64,000 nt of DNA from Oceanobacillus arenosus (GTDB lineage Bacteria; Bacillota; Bacilli; Bacillales; Amphibacillaceae): contig NZ_PIOC01000001.1 in assembly GCF_003369575.1 (NCBI RefSeq), positions 124,001 through 188,000 of the forward strand, read 5' to 3'. The translations under genes and the position numbers were made by a program. This document shows, piece by piece, positions 46,466 through 60,810 of the stretch (the first letter of the stretch is position 1; the number at the start of each line of letters is the position of its first letter). The notes beneath the pieces are model-generated. The model did no database searches. It worked only from the letters and a program-made list of their open reading frames with translations, and was not told the DNA's origin.

Positions 46466-47272
46466 CTACTCCTCCTTCAAATACCCGTAAATCTCCAACC
46501 CCATTTCTGCAATTGCGTCCTTTGAGCGATTATCATCGACGTCCTGTGAAAGTACAGTGGCGACCATTGCACGATCACCAACATATAGTATGCCGATATC
46601 ATGACGTACACCAGAAGTGAATCCCGTTTTATTAGCTAGCTGCCATTCGGGGATTTTTCCAATGATATCTGAATCAAATTGCGGTAATTTTGCTGGTAAG
46701 CAGTCTGTAAGCTGCTGTTTTTTCATAATTGCTATCATCTGCTCACAGGCATGCATTGAGATGATTTTTCCCATTGCTATTTTCTTCATCATCATCGTCA
46801 GTTCCTGTGCTGTGACTTGGTTATAGCCTTGTATAGTGGCCGGTACTGTCATTAGTTTATTATAAAATTTACTGTCCTGCATCCCGATATCTTTCATCAT
46901 TTGCTGAATGCTCTCCATACCAATAACATCGATTAACATATTGGTTGCAGTGTTATCACTTTGGATGATCATTAAAGTGAGCAAATCATATATCGTCCAT
47001 TTCGTTCCGGGTGACAAATGTTGGAGTACGCCTGAACCACCAACCATTTCTTCCCTTTTCAATTCTAGCGTGTTACTTAAAGACAATCTCCCATTTTCAT
47101 AATCATTGAATACTGCGGTCATTATCGGTATTTTTATTATACTTGCTGCATAAAATAAATCTCCTTCATTTATGCCCCAGCTATTATTCGTACCTAATTC
47201 TTCTATCGATATTCCCCATTTCCCACCAGACTGCTTGATGATTCGCTTGATATGTTGACGTAGTTGTTCCAT
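46466..47272 (-). CDS. Class A beta-lactamase-fold serine hydrolase, no signal peptide
   Basis: The 268-residue protein carries the penicillin-recognising motifs in order: SIIK (SxxK, near residue 44), SDN (near residue 105) and KTG (near residue 214). It has no signal peptide, so it would be cytoplasmic, and the omega-loop region (TVPATIQGYNQVTA) lacks the E166 equivalent of true class A enzymes, so rapid beta-lactam hydrolysis is unlikely. Start ATG at 47272 with GGGGGG seven bases before it. It is upstream of the oppBCDA-ldc operon on the same strand. A role on internalised wall peptides or D-amino acid substrates is an inference from context. Confidence 0.8.
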   Translation of the reverse strand: MEQLRQHIKRIIKQSGGKWGISIEELGTNNSWGINEGDLFYAASIIKIPIMTAVFNDYENGRLSLSNTLELKREEMVGGSGVLQHLSPGTKWTIYDLLTLMIIQSDNTATNMLIDVIGMESIQQMMKDIGMQDSKFYNKLMTVPATIQGYNQVTAQELTMMMKKIAMGKIISMHACEQMIAIMKKQQLTDCLPAKLPQFDSDIIGKIPEWQLANKTGFTSGVRHDIGILYVGDRAMVATVLSQDVDDNRSKDAIAEMGLEIYGYLKEE

Positions 47273-47406
47273 CGTGACGCCCCCCAATTGTTACTACTTT
47301 TGAACGCAGTGAATCTTCCAGTGATATATGGCTATCTTTTCCATTAATGTAGCATATGCATGCTAACTTTGAAAAGCAGGATGGCTTGGAGAAAATTTTG
47401 TATAGA

Positions 47407-47438
47407 AAAAAGCAGATGACTATTGCCATCCGCTTTTT
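47407..47438 (-). terminator. Terminator of murA
   Basis: AAAAAGC pairs with GCTTTTT and, after a one-base mismatch, GATG with CATC. Followed on the minus strand by TTTTTTCTAT. It is 26 bases after the murA stop. Confidence 0.85.
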
Positions 47439-47463
47439 GCTTGCATATGATATTTTGGTAAAT

Positions 47464-48795
47464 TTAAGATAATTTCGTTGCGAATTCTATTTCTTCTTGT
47501 GATACAGGTTCCATAACATCATCTGTTTCGTTCACTCGTTCGATATCTGCACCTAGAGATGCAAGCTTTCCAGCTAAATTAACATAGCCACGATCAAGAT
47601 GCTTTAATTCTGTAACACGTGTCACTCCATCTGCTGCTAATCCAGCTAAGATGAGTGCCGCAGCTGCACGTAAATCTGTTGCAGCAACTTCTGCTCCTTG
47701 TAAATCAGAGGCTCCTTCGATGATAACACTTCGACCTTCAATTTTCATTTGCGCATTCATTCGTCTGAATTCCTCAACATGCATGAACCGGTTTTCGAAC
47801 ACGGTTTCTGTAAGTACGCTTGTGCCCTCAGCCCGTAGCATTAATGCCATCATTTGTGATTGCATATCGGTAGGGAATCCTGGATATGGCAATGTCTTGA
47901 TGTCTGTTGCTCGTAACTCACTATTGTTTGGTCCAATAACACGAAGACCATTTCCTTCTTCTTTAACGGTTACATTCATCTCTTCTAATTTTGAGATGAC
48001 AGAACGAAGATGTTCTGTAACTGCATTCTCAATTAGTACATTTCCGCCAGTAATTGCTGCTGCAACCATAAATGTTCCAGCCTCAACACGGTCAGGGATA
48101 ATACTGTGTTCTGCTCCATAAAGCTTATCTACACCTTCGATACGAATTGTTTCCGTACCTGCACCAATGATATTTGCGCCCATTCGATTTAAATAGTTTG
48201 CAAGATCAACGATTTCCGGCTCTTTTGCGCCATTTTCAATAATCGTTTTTCCTTCTGCCAGGCTTGCGGCCATCATGATATTCTCTGTTGCACCTACACT
48301 TGGCATATCTAAATAAATCTTTGCACCTTTAAGGCGACCATTTACCTTTGCTTCTACAAACCCATTACCTACATGGATTTCAGCACCCATTGCTTCGAAG
48401 CCTTTTAGATGTAAATCGATTGGACGTGATCCAATTGCACATCCACCAGGCATTGCAACATTTGCATGTCCATACCGGGCTAAAAGTGGTCCCATAACCA
48501 ACACAGATGCGCGCATTTTGCGTACAAATTCAAACGGTGCTTCTGTTTTTAATTCATTACCTGCATCAATAACTACTGTATTATTTTCAGCGTAGAACTC
48601 AACTTTGGCATTCATATTTCTTATTACTTCGTTAATAGTGTAGACGTCAGCTAAGACAGGGACATCTGTTATTACACTCTTCCCTTCACTTGCTAGCAAG
48701 CTTGCAGCTATTACTGGTAACACTGCATTCTTTGCACCCTCTACCTTAACGGTGCCATTTAATTGGTGTCCACCTCTTACAATGATTTTTTCCAT
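47464..48795 (-). CDS. murA: UDP-N-acetylglucosamine 1-carboxyvinyltransferase (MurA)
   Basis: The 443-residue EPSP-synthase-fold enzyme adds enolpyruvate from PEP to UDP-GlcNAc, the first committed step of peptidoglycan synthesis. It has [19 protein letters not shown] at the start and the active-site cysteine in [16 protein letters not shown] near residue 116, the target of fosfomycin. It lies after ywmB and, further upstream, the atp operon, as murAA does in B. subtilis. AAGGAG precedes the ATG. Confidence 0.95.
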   Translation of the reverse strand: MEKIIVRGGHQLNGTVKVEGAKNAVLPVIAASLLASEGKSVITDVPVLADVYTINEVIRNMNAKVEFYAENNTVVIDAGNELKTEAPFEFVRKMRASVLVMGPLLARYGHANVAMPGGCAIGSRPIDLHLKGFEAMGAEIHVGNGFVEAKVNGRLKGAKIYLDMPSVGATENIMMAASLAEGKTIIENGAKEPEIVDLANYLNRMGANIIGAGTETIRIEGVDKLYGAEHSIIPDRVEAGTFMVAAAITGGNVLIENAVTEHLRSVISKLEEMNVTVKEEGNGLRVIGPNNSELRATDIKTLPYPGFPTDMQSQMMALMLRAEGTSVLTETVFENRFMHVEEFRRMNAQMKIEGRSVIIEGASDLQGAEVAATDLRAAAALILAGLAADGVTRVTELKHLDRGYVNLAGKLASLGADIERVNETDDVMEPVSQEEIEFATKLS

Positions 48796-48829
48796 GTTTC
48801 AAATCTCCTTCAAATCCAATTTCACTATA

Positions 48830-49546
48830 TTAATATTCATGTATTAGGATAGGTGTTCCGATTATATATTCAGTATTCCCTTTTTCGTCTTCTGTACTAG
48901 CAACTTGTATATTGTTTGCAATGTTATTTATGGTGATTTTATTATCCCATAATGGTGTATACCCATATATGAATTTTTTAATGACACCTTTGGTATTATT
49001 TGTCAAATCTAATTGTGTTTCTACTTCTTGAAGATCAAAATAATCAATAATTTCATCTATCAATGTATTATTAACTATTATATCATCTTGCTTCACTTTG
49101 AGCCACGAGAATGTTCTTTCCTTTTCAGAAAAATAGCTTTTATTTAGCGAATCTATCTTCGCTTGATAAAGTTCCATTACAAATTCATCCCAAAAATAGC
49201 CATCTAGTATTACAATTAATTCTGGGTGGCCTAGGTTATTTTTAGGCAAAAGAACACGGTAAGTTATCGTAAATGCATCTTCTATTTGAGTGGCTTCAGT
49301 TTGATATTGTATAATATTTTCATCTTCACTCATAGTGACTTTATAACTATTTTTTAGATTATCAACAATATTGATAGCAGTATTTTCTTCTAACTGCTCT
49401 TTTATAATGACTTGCCATTCTTCAATAGTCAACCTATTATTTTTGGCAAATTCTGCTATATCCACCAATTCATCTGTTGCTGGCGATTTTGCCATCGTAT
49501 TGATTGGAAATAATAAAATAAGAACAATAAAGAGTATTTTCCACAT
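48830..49546 (-). CDS. ywmB: YwmB-family exported protein (DUF1779)
   Basis: The 238-residue protein has an N-terminal signal peptide (MWKILFIVLILLFPINTMAKS) and a body matching YwmB, a conserved Bacillaceae protein of unknown role between atpC and murAA. Features include a helical ELVDIAEFAKNNRLTIEEW stretch and a C-terminal FIYGYTPLWDNKITINN segment. AGGGGGAACATATT precedes the ATG. It is 34 bases upstream of murA, likely cotranscribed. Confidence 0.82.
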   Translation of the reverse strand: MWKILFIVLILLFPINTMAKSPATDELVDIAEFAKNNRLTIEEWQVIIKEQLEENTAINIVDNLKNSYKVTMSEDENIIQYQTEATQIEDAFTITYRVLLPKNNLGHPELIVILDGYFWDEFVMELYQAKIDSLNKSYFSEKERTFSWLKVKQDDIIVNNTLIDEIIDYFDLQEVETQLDLTNNTKGVIKKFIYGYTPLWDNKITINNIANNIQVASTEDEKGNTEYIIGTPILIHEY

Positions 49547-49625
49547 AATATGTTCCCCCTATTTACTAATTATTTTTAGTATGAACAGGGAAAACTATTA
49601 ATATACTAAACTTATAGAATGCTAT

Positions 49626-49856
49626 TTAAAACAAATACACTAATTGCCCTGACCATTGCAAAATGTCTAGGAAAAATCTACTTACACCAGTTCCAATTAT
49701 GATTGAAAGAAACAGCAAAAAGATTCTTCCCTCAGTTGCATGCCCTTTTCTAATAATTGGATCAAAGTTCATTACAATTACTAATCGCCAAGTGATATAG
49801 ATAAATATTAAATGTGAAAATATACTCATCAATGCCGTTTGTCCAATAGAAAACAT
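49626..49856 (-). CDS. ywzB: DUF1146 two-helix membrane protein (YwzB)
   Basis: The 76-residue protein has two hydrophobic helices around a polar loop (NFDPIIRKGHATEGRIF) and matches the DUF1146/YwzB family found between the atp operon and murA in Bacillaceae. AAGGGGGTTACGT precedes the ATG. Likely cotranscribed with ywmB and murA. Function unknown. Confidence 0.85.
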   Translation of the reverse strand: MFSIGQTALMSIFSHLIFIYITWRLVIVMNFDPIIRKGHATEGRIFLLFLSIIIGTGVSRFFLDILQWSGQLVYLF

Positions 49857-50067
49857 ACGTAACCCCCTTGATAATTATGACTTGTGCCATCATAAGGTGC
49901 ATCAATCTTTTCTAATAGTCTTAATTACAATCATGAAATAAGAAATGCTTTTTTACTTTCTTCCTTACTAAAAAAGTTGTATTTATATAGCAGTTTATAA
50001 AGAAAATATATTTCATTTCCCGGGGAATATCGACATTGTCTTGTGGAATGTTGGAAGATGTAATTTA

Positions 50068-50157
50068 TTAGAAAACTTAGGTTTAACCAAAGCCCTTCGG
50101 TGACAGCCTTAGTTGCACTTATGTAGTAAGAAAGTCGTTATACTTTCTTAACTACTA
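50068..50157 (-). repeat. Repeat C, copy C1
   Basis: About 90 bp, related to 57724-57812. Contains TTAGAAAACTTAGGTTTAAC, AGCCCTTCGGTGACAGCC and a hairpin GTAGTAAGAAAG / CTTTCTTAACTAC (50123-50155, one bulge) with loop TCGTTATA. Confidence 0.75.
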
Positions 50158-50214
50158 AATTGTTTATTGTAATTAATTGTCATGATGGTTTGATAGCCAC
50201 AATAAGGTATTAAC

Positions 50215-50247
50215 AAAAGCGTTACAACTAGCTGTTGCAACGCTTTT
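50215..50247 (-). terminator. Terminator of the atp operon
   Basis: AAAAGCGTTACAAC pairs with GTTGCAACGCTTTT (one mismatch) around a 5-base loop, followed on the minus strand by TTTTG. It is 43 bases after the atpC stop. Confidence 0.85.
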
Positions 50248-50289
50248 ATTTTGTAGACACCAAGTCAATTCTGTTGAATATCGGTTATC

Positions 50290-50703
<414 letters not shown>

Positions 50704-50767
50704 CTATGACCTCCGAAAAAACGAGGCATAATCATTTTTGACCTATGCACTCATTTCATCGATATGC

Positions 50768-53287
<2,520 letters not shown>

Positions 53288-53314
53288 TCACCACACTTTC
53301 GTTACTTGGTTTAA

Positions 53315-54832
<1,518 letters not shown>

Positions 54833-54847
54833 TCACCCCTTACATCA

Positions 54848-55390
54848 TTAGTTCGCAGTCAAAATCTTGCGTTCGATGCTCTTCAATTTCCCACTGATGG
54901 TTCCATCATATATCGTATTACCAACACGAATTTTGATACCGCCAATTAGGGTAGGATCAATCTTATTATCAAACGTAACTGCCGTTTTATTTAATCGCTT
55001 TGCGAAGGATAGTTCTAATTCATGTTTTTCATCTTCAGTTAATGCTCGTGTAGAGTACACGCTCGCTTCTACCATTCCTTTTGCATCGTTTACCAATTGA
55101 ATAAATTGATTAATCGTTGCTGGAATAATGTCAGTACGATGACGATCAATAAGTAATTTCAATGTATTTACGACATCTTTCTGCAGACTTTGGAAAGAGG
55201 TAGCTATAAGCTCTTTCTTCTTCTCACCGCTAACCGCAGGATGCATCAAAAATACATTCAATTCCTGATTGTTCTGGAATACTTCACGAACCGTTGTGAA
55301 TTCCGTTACAAGCTCATCCAAATTATTCTTTTCGATACCAAGTTGAAAAAGTGCCTCTGCATAACGTTTTGCTACAACAGTTTCACTCAT
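54848..55390 (-). CDS. atpH: F1 ATP synthase delta subunit
   Basis: The 180-residue peripheral stalk subunit has the helical N-terminal OSCP domain (VVAKRYAEALFQLGIEKN) and the C-terminal segment DPTLIGGIKIRVGNTIYDG. Its ATG overlaps the atpF stop codon by 4 bases (ATGA type), so translation is coupled. Confidence 0.95.
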   Translation of the reverse strand: MSETVVAKRYAEALFQLGIEKNNLDELVTEFTTVREVFQNNQELNVFLMHPAVSGEKKKELIATSFQSLQKDVVNTLKLLIDRHRTDIIPATINQFIQLVNDAKGMVEASVYSTRALTEDEKHELELSFAKRLNKTAVTFDNKIDPTLIGGIKIRVGNTIYDGTISGKLKSIERKILTAN

Positions 55391-55911
55391 CGCTCTTCTC
55401 CTACCTCTTTAATGTACTCATTGATCAAGTTTTCTTGATCCTGTGCAGTAATTTCCTTTTCAATTACTTTACTTGCAATCAATACAGATAGTGAGGCAAC
55501 TTGAGCTTGTAGAGCTTGAATTGCTTGTTCTTTTTCGTTTTGAATATCTTTTTGTGCTTGTTCTTTGATACGACTTGCTTCGAGCCTTGCTGATTCAATA
55601 ATATCTTGTTCCTGCTTTATCCCCGCATTTTTTGCATCTTCAATCATTTTTTGTGCTTCTTGTCTTACTTGATTTAATTGTTCTGCAGCTTGTTTCGAAG
55701 CAGCTTCCGCTTCTAGACGGCTTTTCTCAGCAGATTCTATTTCACTTGCGACATATTCCTCACGTTGTTGCATCACATTCATGAGGGGACCCCAAGCAAA
55801 TTTCTTCAATAACCAGAGTAATAGCAGAAAGAAGAATAATTGAGCTAACATATCGCCAAATCTAAATCCTCCAACTGCGCCAAGTGTTAATAGGCCAACG
55901 TATGAATGCAC
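55387..55911 (-). CDS. atpF: Fo ATP synthase b subunit
   Basis: The 174-residue subunit has a membrane helix near the N-terminus (FFFLLLLWLLKKFAWGPLMN) and a long charged coiled coil (residues about 45-165). I take GTG at 55911 as the start, since AAAGGAG is 8 bases upstream; the frame also has an ATG at 55929 that overlaps this site. It is separated from atpE by 330 bp that contain a repeat element. Confidence 0.93.
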   Translation of the reverse strand: MHSYVGLLTLGAVGGFRFGDMLAQLFFFLLLLWLLKKFAWGPLMNVMQQREEYVASEIESAEKSRLEAEAASKQAAEQLNQVRQEAQKMIEDAKNAGIKQEQDIIESARLEASRIKEQAQKDIQNEKEQAIQALQAQVASLSVLIASKVIEKEITAQDQENLINEYIKEVGEER

Positions 55912-55974
55912 AGACTCCACTCCTTTCATAGGTACTCATGTTCATCTATTATGTCAGTCATTAATTACAAGAGG

Positions 55975-56164
55975 TTGTTCAAAAAGTCAGTTAAAAATGA
56001 CACGTCGATGTTTCTGGTTAGCTTTCTTTTCCGTTCCTTGGAAAAGAAAGACGTTTTTCCTGCGTGCTAGATCGTTTGCTCACGTATTAAGATCCTACGT
56101 TCTGCTACTCAAAGCTACGCTGCCTCGAACTTCTCGATCCTTTTTATCTTCCTTTTTGAGTACA
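55975..56164 (-). repeat. Repeat D, MITE-like, between atpE and atpF
   Basis: About 190 bp with short terminal inverted repeats (TTGTTCAAAAAG at 55975-55986 and CTTTTTGAGTACA at 56152-56164). It contains a perfect 11-bp hairpin CTTTCTTTTCC / GGAAAAGAAAG with 7-base loop at 56022-56050. Only one copy is in the window, so the repeat status rests on structure. Confidence 0.55.
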
Positions 56165-56187
56165 TGTTACAAAATTACATAAAGCAA

Positions 56188-56219
56188 TGGCGAAGATTCG
56201 CACAAGATGAACCTCGCCA
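56188..56219 (-). other. Hairpin downstream of atpE
   Basis: TGGCGA pairs with TCGCCA around an 18- to 20-base loop, with AAAG/CTTT able to extend it over a bulge. It begins 23 bases after the atpE stop. It might act as partial terminator or 3' stabiliser, raising c subunit relative to the rest. Inference. Confidence 0.45.
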
Positions 56220-56241
56220 CTTTAGTTTTTTATTGTAATTA

Positions 56242-56454
<213 letters not shown>

Positions 56455-56499
56455 TTAATAATTCCTCCTTTTATTGTTAAACCTTTAAATATATTTTTA

Positions 56500-57237
<738 letters not shown>

Positions 57238-57280
57238 TCACGATTATTCTTAAAAATCCACTCCCACTTCTAATTTAACA

Positions 57281-57676
57281 TTAGTTATCTGATGGATGGT
57301 TTCTGCCCGCAATCATGCGTTGTAGGATGTCTAATCCCAAAATGATGTAGGAAGAGACGATACCAATAACCACTGCAATAAAATGAAAGTGCTCTTCAAA
57401 CTGAAGCGCAATTAAAACAGTTAAAGCAACCGCAGCAAGTCTGGAGAAGGTTCCTAAACCTCCACGCACAGATCTATTTTCTGCAACTGCCTCCCCTAAT
57501 GCTTTTGTTTTGTGCTGTAATAACCATAAATTATAAAAACTTACAATACTTCCTAATAACAGACCTTGAAAAATGCGAGAATAGGGTGTAAATGCAGTCC
57601 CAAGCACTAAAATCGCCAGAAGATAGAGCATCCATTTTCGTTGCCTTGTTACAATACTTCCATACTCGTACATCAT
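57281..57676 (-). CDS. atpI: ATP synthase protein I (AtpI)
   Basis: The 131-residue protein has four hydrophobic helices and the position of AtpI, first gene of the operon. AtpI helps assemble the c ring and may move Mg2+ in alkaliphiles. TAGGGGAG lies 8 bases before the first of two adjacent ATGs. Repeat C copy C2 lies about 50 bases upstream. Confidence 0.88.
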   Translation of the reverse strand: MMYEYGSIVTRQRKWMLYLLAILVLGTAFTPYSRIFQGLLLGSIVSFYNLWLLQHKTKALGEAVAENRSVRGGLGTFSRLAAVALTVLIALQFEEHFHFIAVVIGIVSSYIILGLDILQRMIAGRNHPSDN

Positions 57677-57723
57677 TCACTCTACTCCCCTATAAACGAA
57701 ACTAAGACAATTAGTCAAAGCTT

Positions 57724-57812
57724 CTTAGAAAACTAAGGTTTAACAACCCTTTGGGTGGCAGCCCTAGTTGCACCTATTCGATAAGAAAGTTGTTATACTT
57801 TCTTATCTACCA
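57724..57812 (-). repeat. Repeat C, copy C2
   Basis: About 89 bp, same orientation as C1 at 50068-50157. Contains TTAGAAAACTAAGGTTTAAC, GGTGGCAGCCCTAGTTGCAC and a perfect 10-bp hairpin GATAAGAAAG / CTTTCTTATC at 57780-57807 with loop TTGTTATA. Stem bases differ from C1 in a way that keeps pairing. Confidence 0.75.
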
Positions 57813-58247
57813 ACAAAATCTGCGGTCTCTTGTATTAGAAAAGTAAGTTATTTTACAATTCACAGCAAAAAAATAGCAAAAATAGACACTGACTTCAAGA
57901 GCAAGAGAATAATACTAAGTGTGAAGATGAAAGAAATTGTAAAGTAAATCCCAATTCTTATGTATAATTACCACTTACTTATTATTACTATTGCCAAATT
58001 TGCATATGAAAACCTTATCATCCCACAGTAAGTAAGTTTACATTAGCATCACCTTAATTGTCAATGATATAATGAGTGATTTTATTTTAACATAACATTG
58101 ATTTTCCGCTTTAAACGTTCCATTAATACTCCGAAAAAAATCGAATTTGATCATTTTATCACAAGTGAATAATCCGCTTACTTCGGCTCCTTCTTTTGAT
58201 GGAAGAGCACTTCTTTCCAATAATTTTTTAAGCCGTTATTTGTCGAA

Positions 58248-58273
58248 TTATAGTGATTTTCTCACTATAATCC
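58248..58273 (-). terminator. Possible terminator of vpr
   Basis: ATTATAGTGA pairs with TCACTATAAT around a 5-base loop, about 50 bases after the vpr stop. The stem is AT-rich and there is no T-run, so this is uncertain. Confidence 0.4.
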
Positions 58274-58324
58274 GACAATGGGCATGCATTTTAAAAGTAT
58301 GTCCAAATTGTGACATTTTTATAT

Positions 58325-60532
58325 TTAAGATGCGTTATTTTTTTTAGAGTCAATCGTTAAGGGTATCTCCTGGCTTTCATAATTTCCATTTTCTAAATAT
58401 ACAGTAATGATAGCTGTATAATGCCCTGGTTCACCGATATCTCGCTTCTTTATTTCCCCTGTGTTCATTCCTATTTGTAAATCATCTGCCTCTAGTAGGT
58501 TACGATTAAATAGAAGACTATCTGGCGTGTACAAATCTACTTCTACTCGCTCAACCGATTCTGTTACATATAGGTTGTACTGATAGGAATCATCGGAAAA
58601 AGGCTTCAATGAGAATTCGAATCCCATTGCCTTTGGATTGTCTGCTTGTTGATTTATGAATAAATACGGCAGCAGATAGGAATGATGATTCTGATTTATT
58701 GTTAACCAGCCTTGATGGATCCCATCCTCCAATTGTGGGCTAGTGACTTGGAGCTCAATTGGGATATTCTTTGTTTCATGTTTCTCTACCGAAAAGCTTT
58801 GTGGTAATTTCCATGTTATTCCTTTATCCTTTTTCGGGATATCAAAGGTGTAGGTTTGTGTATCGTTTGTTGTATTTTCAATCTCAATATTGAGCGTTTT
58901 CGTATCGCTATATGCTTCAATTTTTCCAAACGCTAATTGGGAATGGTGAATAATAAATGGCGTTTTTATTGCCTCTTGCGGTCTTATCTTGCCCATTCCT
59001 TGCTCAATTGGTGCCACAATCTTACCTTCTTCAGAAAAAATGGGTGCTGCTGTCGTTCGGATTGCATCATAGATTTGACTCACCGTCCAATTGGGATGTG
59101 CTTCTTTTATTAAAGCAATGACACCTGTAACATGCGGTGCTGCCATGCTCGTCCCTTGAAGTGCTTGATAGCCTCCTGGAATGGTGCTCAATATATTCGT
59201 GCCAGGGGCAAGTATATCTGGTTTGATCTCCCAATTTACGGTAACGGGGCCACGTGAGCTAAAAGGTGCAATTGTACTCGCAGTTTCTTTGTACATTGTC
59301 TCATAATAATGTTTATTGGTTTCCAGCTGCTGCATTAACCATTCCCCATCTTGTTTGGAAATAGCAGCGACGGGGATCGTAATTACTCCTTCTCTACTTT
59401 CAATAGAACCTTGGAATAATTCATCTTTATTATTAAATATAACGGCAGCTACTGCTCCATTTTCCTCTGCTTTTTTTGCCATTTGAAAAAATGGGATGTC
59501 CCCACGCTTAAAGACTGCGATTTTTCCACGCATTCCCTCTGCTGCTTGAAGACCATCTACAATCGGATATGATTTTTTGAGATTCCAGGAAGATGCACCC
59601 ATCATTGCTGTTAGCGGTATTTCCCTATTGGAAATTGCCTCAAAAAGGAATGGGACCTGTTGTGGATTGGTTAATGCACCAACTGACAATGCCTTCTCAG
59701 CCGTTGCTGGTGCGCCAACTGTCCAGTTATTTGGTCCACTATTCCCATTGGCAATCACGACTGGTATACCAAGATCGACTGCTCGATTAACTGCGACACT
59801 CGTTGGATAATCTGGTCCATTCACGGAATTTCCGAGCGATAGATTAATAACATCTACCCCATCTGTTACCGCTTGTTCCATTGCCGCAATAACTTGAACA
59901 GATGTCCCTGCACCACCTGGACCAAGTGCACGATACGCATGAATTTCGGCATCTGGTGCTACTCCTTTCAACTCCCCATTTGCAGCAATAATTCCTGCCA
60001 CATGTGTACCGTGAAGCGTTGGAATGCCTTCACCTGGAACAGTTTCCATAGGATCGTCATCTAAATCAACAAGGTCGTATCCTGCTTTGTAATTCATTTG
60101 CAGATCTGTATGATTATAATCGATTCCTGTATCGATAACGGCAACTTTCACCCCTTTGCCTGTATATTCGGTTGTATTTAAATCAGATGGAAGCACGAGG
60201 TCTTGTGAAGATTCACTTAGACTTTTGATTATTACTGGATCCAGAGCTTCATAGGTTTGCACCTGATGGATTGCTTTGATAAAAGTTAAAGATTCCATCT
60301 TTGCTAATTTGTCTGCCGTTCCTTTTAATGCAAGTCCGTGAAATAATTTTTCATACGTTGCAACCACTTCTACATATGGATGATACTTCTCGATGTATTC
60401 CTTATGCACATTTGGGTCACCTTCCACTTCGATGATAACCGACTCGAGGGGCCTGGATGCTTGAGATGAGATTGGATGATGGATGAAGATGATTGCAAGG
60501 CATACTGTGAGGAAAACGATGTATTTGCGCAT
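58325..60532 (-). CDS. vpr: Vpr-like extracellular subtilisin (S8) with PA domain
   Basis: The 735-residue secreted protease has a signal peptide (residues 1-25), an inhibitor I9 propeptide (about 28-100), and an S8 catalytic domain with the triad in VAVIDTGIDYNHTDL, HGTHVAGIIAANG and GTSMAAPHVTGVIAL; ANGNSGP holds the oxyanion asparagine. A PA domain (about 315-410, IAVFKRGDIPFFQMAKKAEENG) is inserted between histidine and serine, as in Vpr. A C-terminal beta region of about 200 residues follows. B. subtilis Vpr is 806 residues. Start ATG after AAAAGGGG. It feeds peptides to transporters such as the opp system (inference). Confidence 0.92.
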   Translation of the reverse strand: MRKYIVFLTVCLAIIFIHHPISSQASRPLESVIIEVEGDPNVHKEYIEKYHPYVEVVATYEKLFHGLALKGTADKLAKMESLTFIKAIHQVQTYEALDPVIIKSLSESSQDLVLPSDLNTTEYTGKGVKVAVIDTGIDYNHTDLQMNYKAGYDLVDLDDDPMETVPGEGIPTLHGTHVAGIIAANGELKGVAPDAEIHAYRALGPGGAGTSVQVIAAMEQAVTDGVDVINLSLGNSVNGPDYPTSVAVNRAVDLGIPVVIANGNSGPNNWTVGAPATAEKALSVGALTNPQQVPFLFEAISNREIPLTAMMGASSWNLKKSYPIVDGLQAAEGMRGKIAVFKRGDIPFFQMAKKAEENGAVAAVIFNNKDELFQGSIESREGVITIPVAAISKQDGEWLMQQLETNKHYYETMYKETASTIAPFSSRGPVTVNWEIKPDILAPGTNILSTIPGGYQALQGTSMAAPHVTGVIALIKEAHPNWTVSQIYDAIRTTAAPIFSEEGKIVAPIEQGMGKIRPQEAIKTPFIIHHSQLAFGKIEAYSDTKTLNIEIENTTNDTQTYTFDIPKKDKGITWKLPQSFSVEKHETKNIPIELQVTSPQLEDGIHQGWLTINQNHHSYLLPYLFINQQADNPKAMGFEFSLKPFSDDSYQYNLYVTESVERVEVDLYTPDSLLFNRNLLEADDLQIGMNTGEIKKRDIGEPGHYTAIITVYLENGNYESQEIPLTIDSKKNNAS

Positions 60533-60654
60533 AATGTAATTGCCCCTTTTTACTGCTTAGTTTTTGATTGGGCAATGAAAAATATACATCCTAATTTAGT
60601 AGGGTGGTCGAGTCGGTTCCCGGTATACATGAAGCTAATCCGGGTATATCTTGC

Positions 60655-60810
60655 TTACTTTTCTGCCTGAACAGAAGTTTCTTGTTTCTTCGGTGCCTCA
60701 TAATGATAATATGCGGTTACACCAATTCCACCTTCATTAATCATGTTTGCTATTCTTTCTTTGTTTTCCGTTGATTCATAATTATTTTGCTTCCCTTGAT
60801 TCGTTGCCAT
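60655..60810 (-). CDS. Small hypothetical protein, 51 residues
   Basis: A 51-codon frame starts at ATG 60810 behind GGGGGGAGATATA and ends TAA at 60655. The product starts MATNQGKQNNYESTENKE, has a central hydrophobic-aromatic stretch IANMINEGGIGVTAYYHYE, and a polar tail ending QAEK. No membrane helix or signal peptide. The excellent ribosome binding site and the mid-region composition argue that it is real. It lies between vpr and wecB on the same strand. I do not recognise the family. Confidence 0.65.
   Translation of the reverse strand: MATNQGKQNNYESTENKERIANMINEGGIGVTAYYHYEAPKKQETSVQAEK

Larger units (their letters stand above)
49857..50289. other. Intergenic region between atpC and ywzB
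   Basis: A 433-bp gap containing the atp terminator (50215-50247) and repeat C copy C1 (50068-50157). A promoter for ywzB-ywmB-murA should be in 49857-50060, which is AT-rich, but no clear -35/-10 pair stands out. Confidence 0.5.
55912..56241. other. Enlarged atpE-atpF intergenic region
   Basis: A 330-bp gap in an otherwise tight operon. From atpE it holds a hairpin (56188-56219), repeat D (55975-56164) and then the atpF leader with its ribosome binding site. No gene is credible. Confidence 0.6.
57677..58324. other. Intergenic region upstream of the atp operon
   Basis: A 650-bp gap between atpI and vpr. It contains repeat C copy C2 (57724-57812). The atp promoter should be here, but the only TTGACT-like hexamer (57712-57717, minus strand) would place a start on the ribosome binding site. 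The rest is AT-rich; a 60-codon minus frame at 58038-58220 has no ribosome binding site. A short imperfect inverted repeat around ATTATAGTGATTTTCTCACTATAAT (58248 to 58272) looks like a hairpin, possibly ending vpr. Confidence 0.5.

Noticed and set aside
50068-50157. Repeat C as a known riboswitch (c-di-GMP or cobalamin type)
   Set aside because: Conserved core sequences of those classes are not present; only hairpins and short blocks are shared between the two copies.
57700-57730. Sigma A promoter TTGACT with TTTATA before atpI
   Set aside because: The implied start point would fall on the atpI ribosome binding site, so it is unlikely to be the main promoter.
58038-58220. 60-codon minus frame upstream of atpI
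   Set aside because: No ribosome binding site and composition typical of translated AT-rich intergenic DNA.
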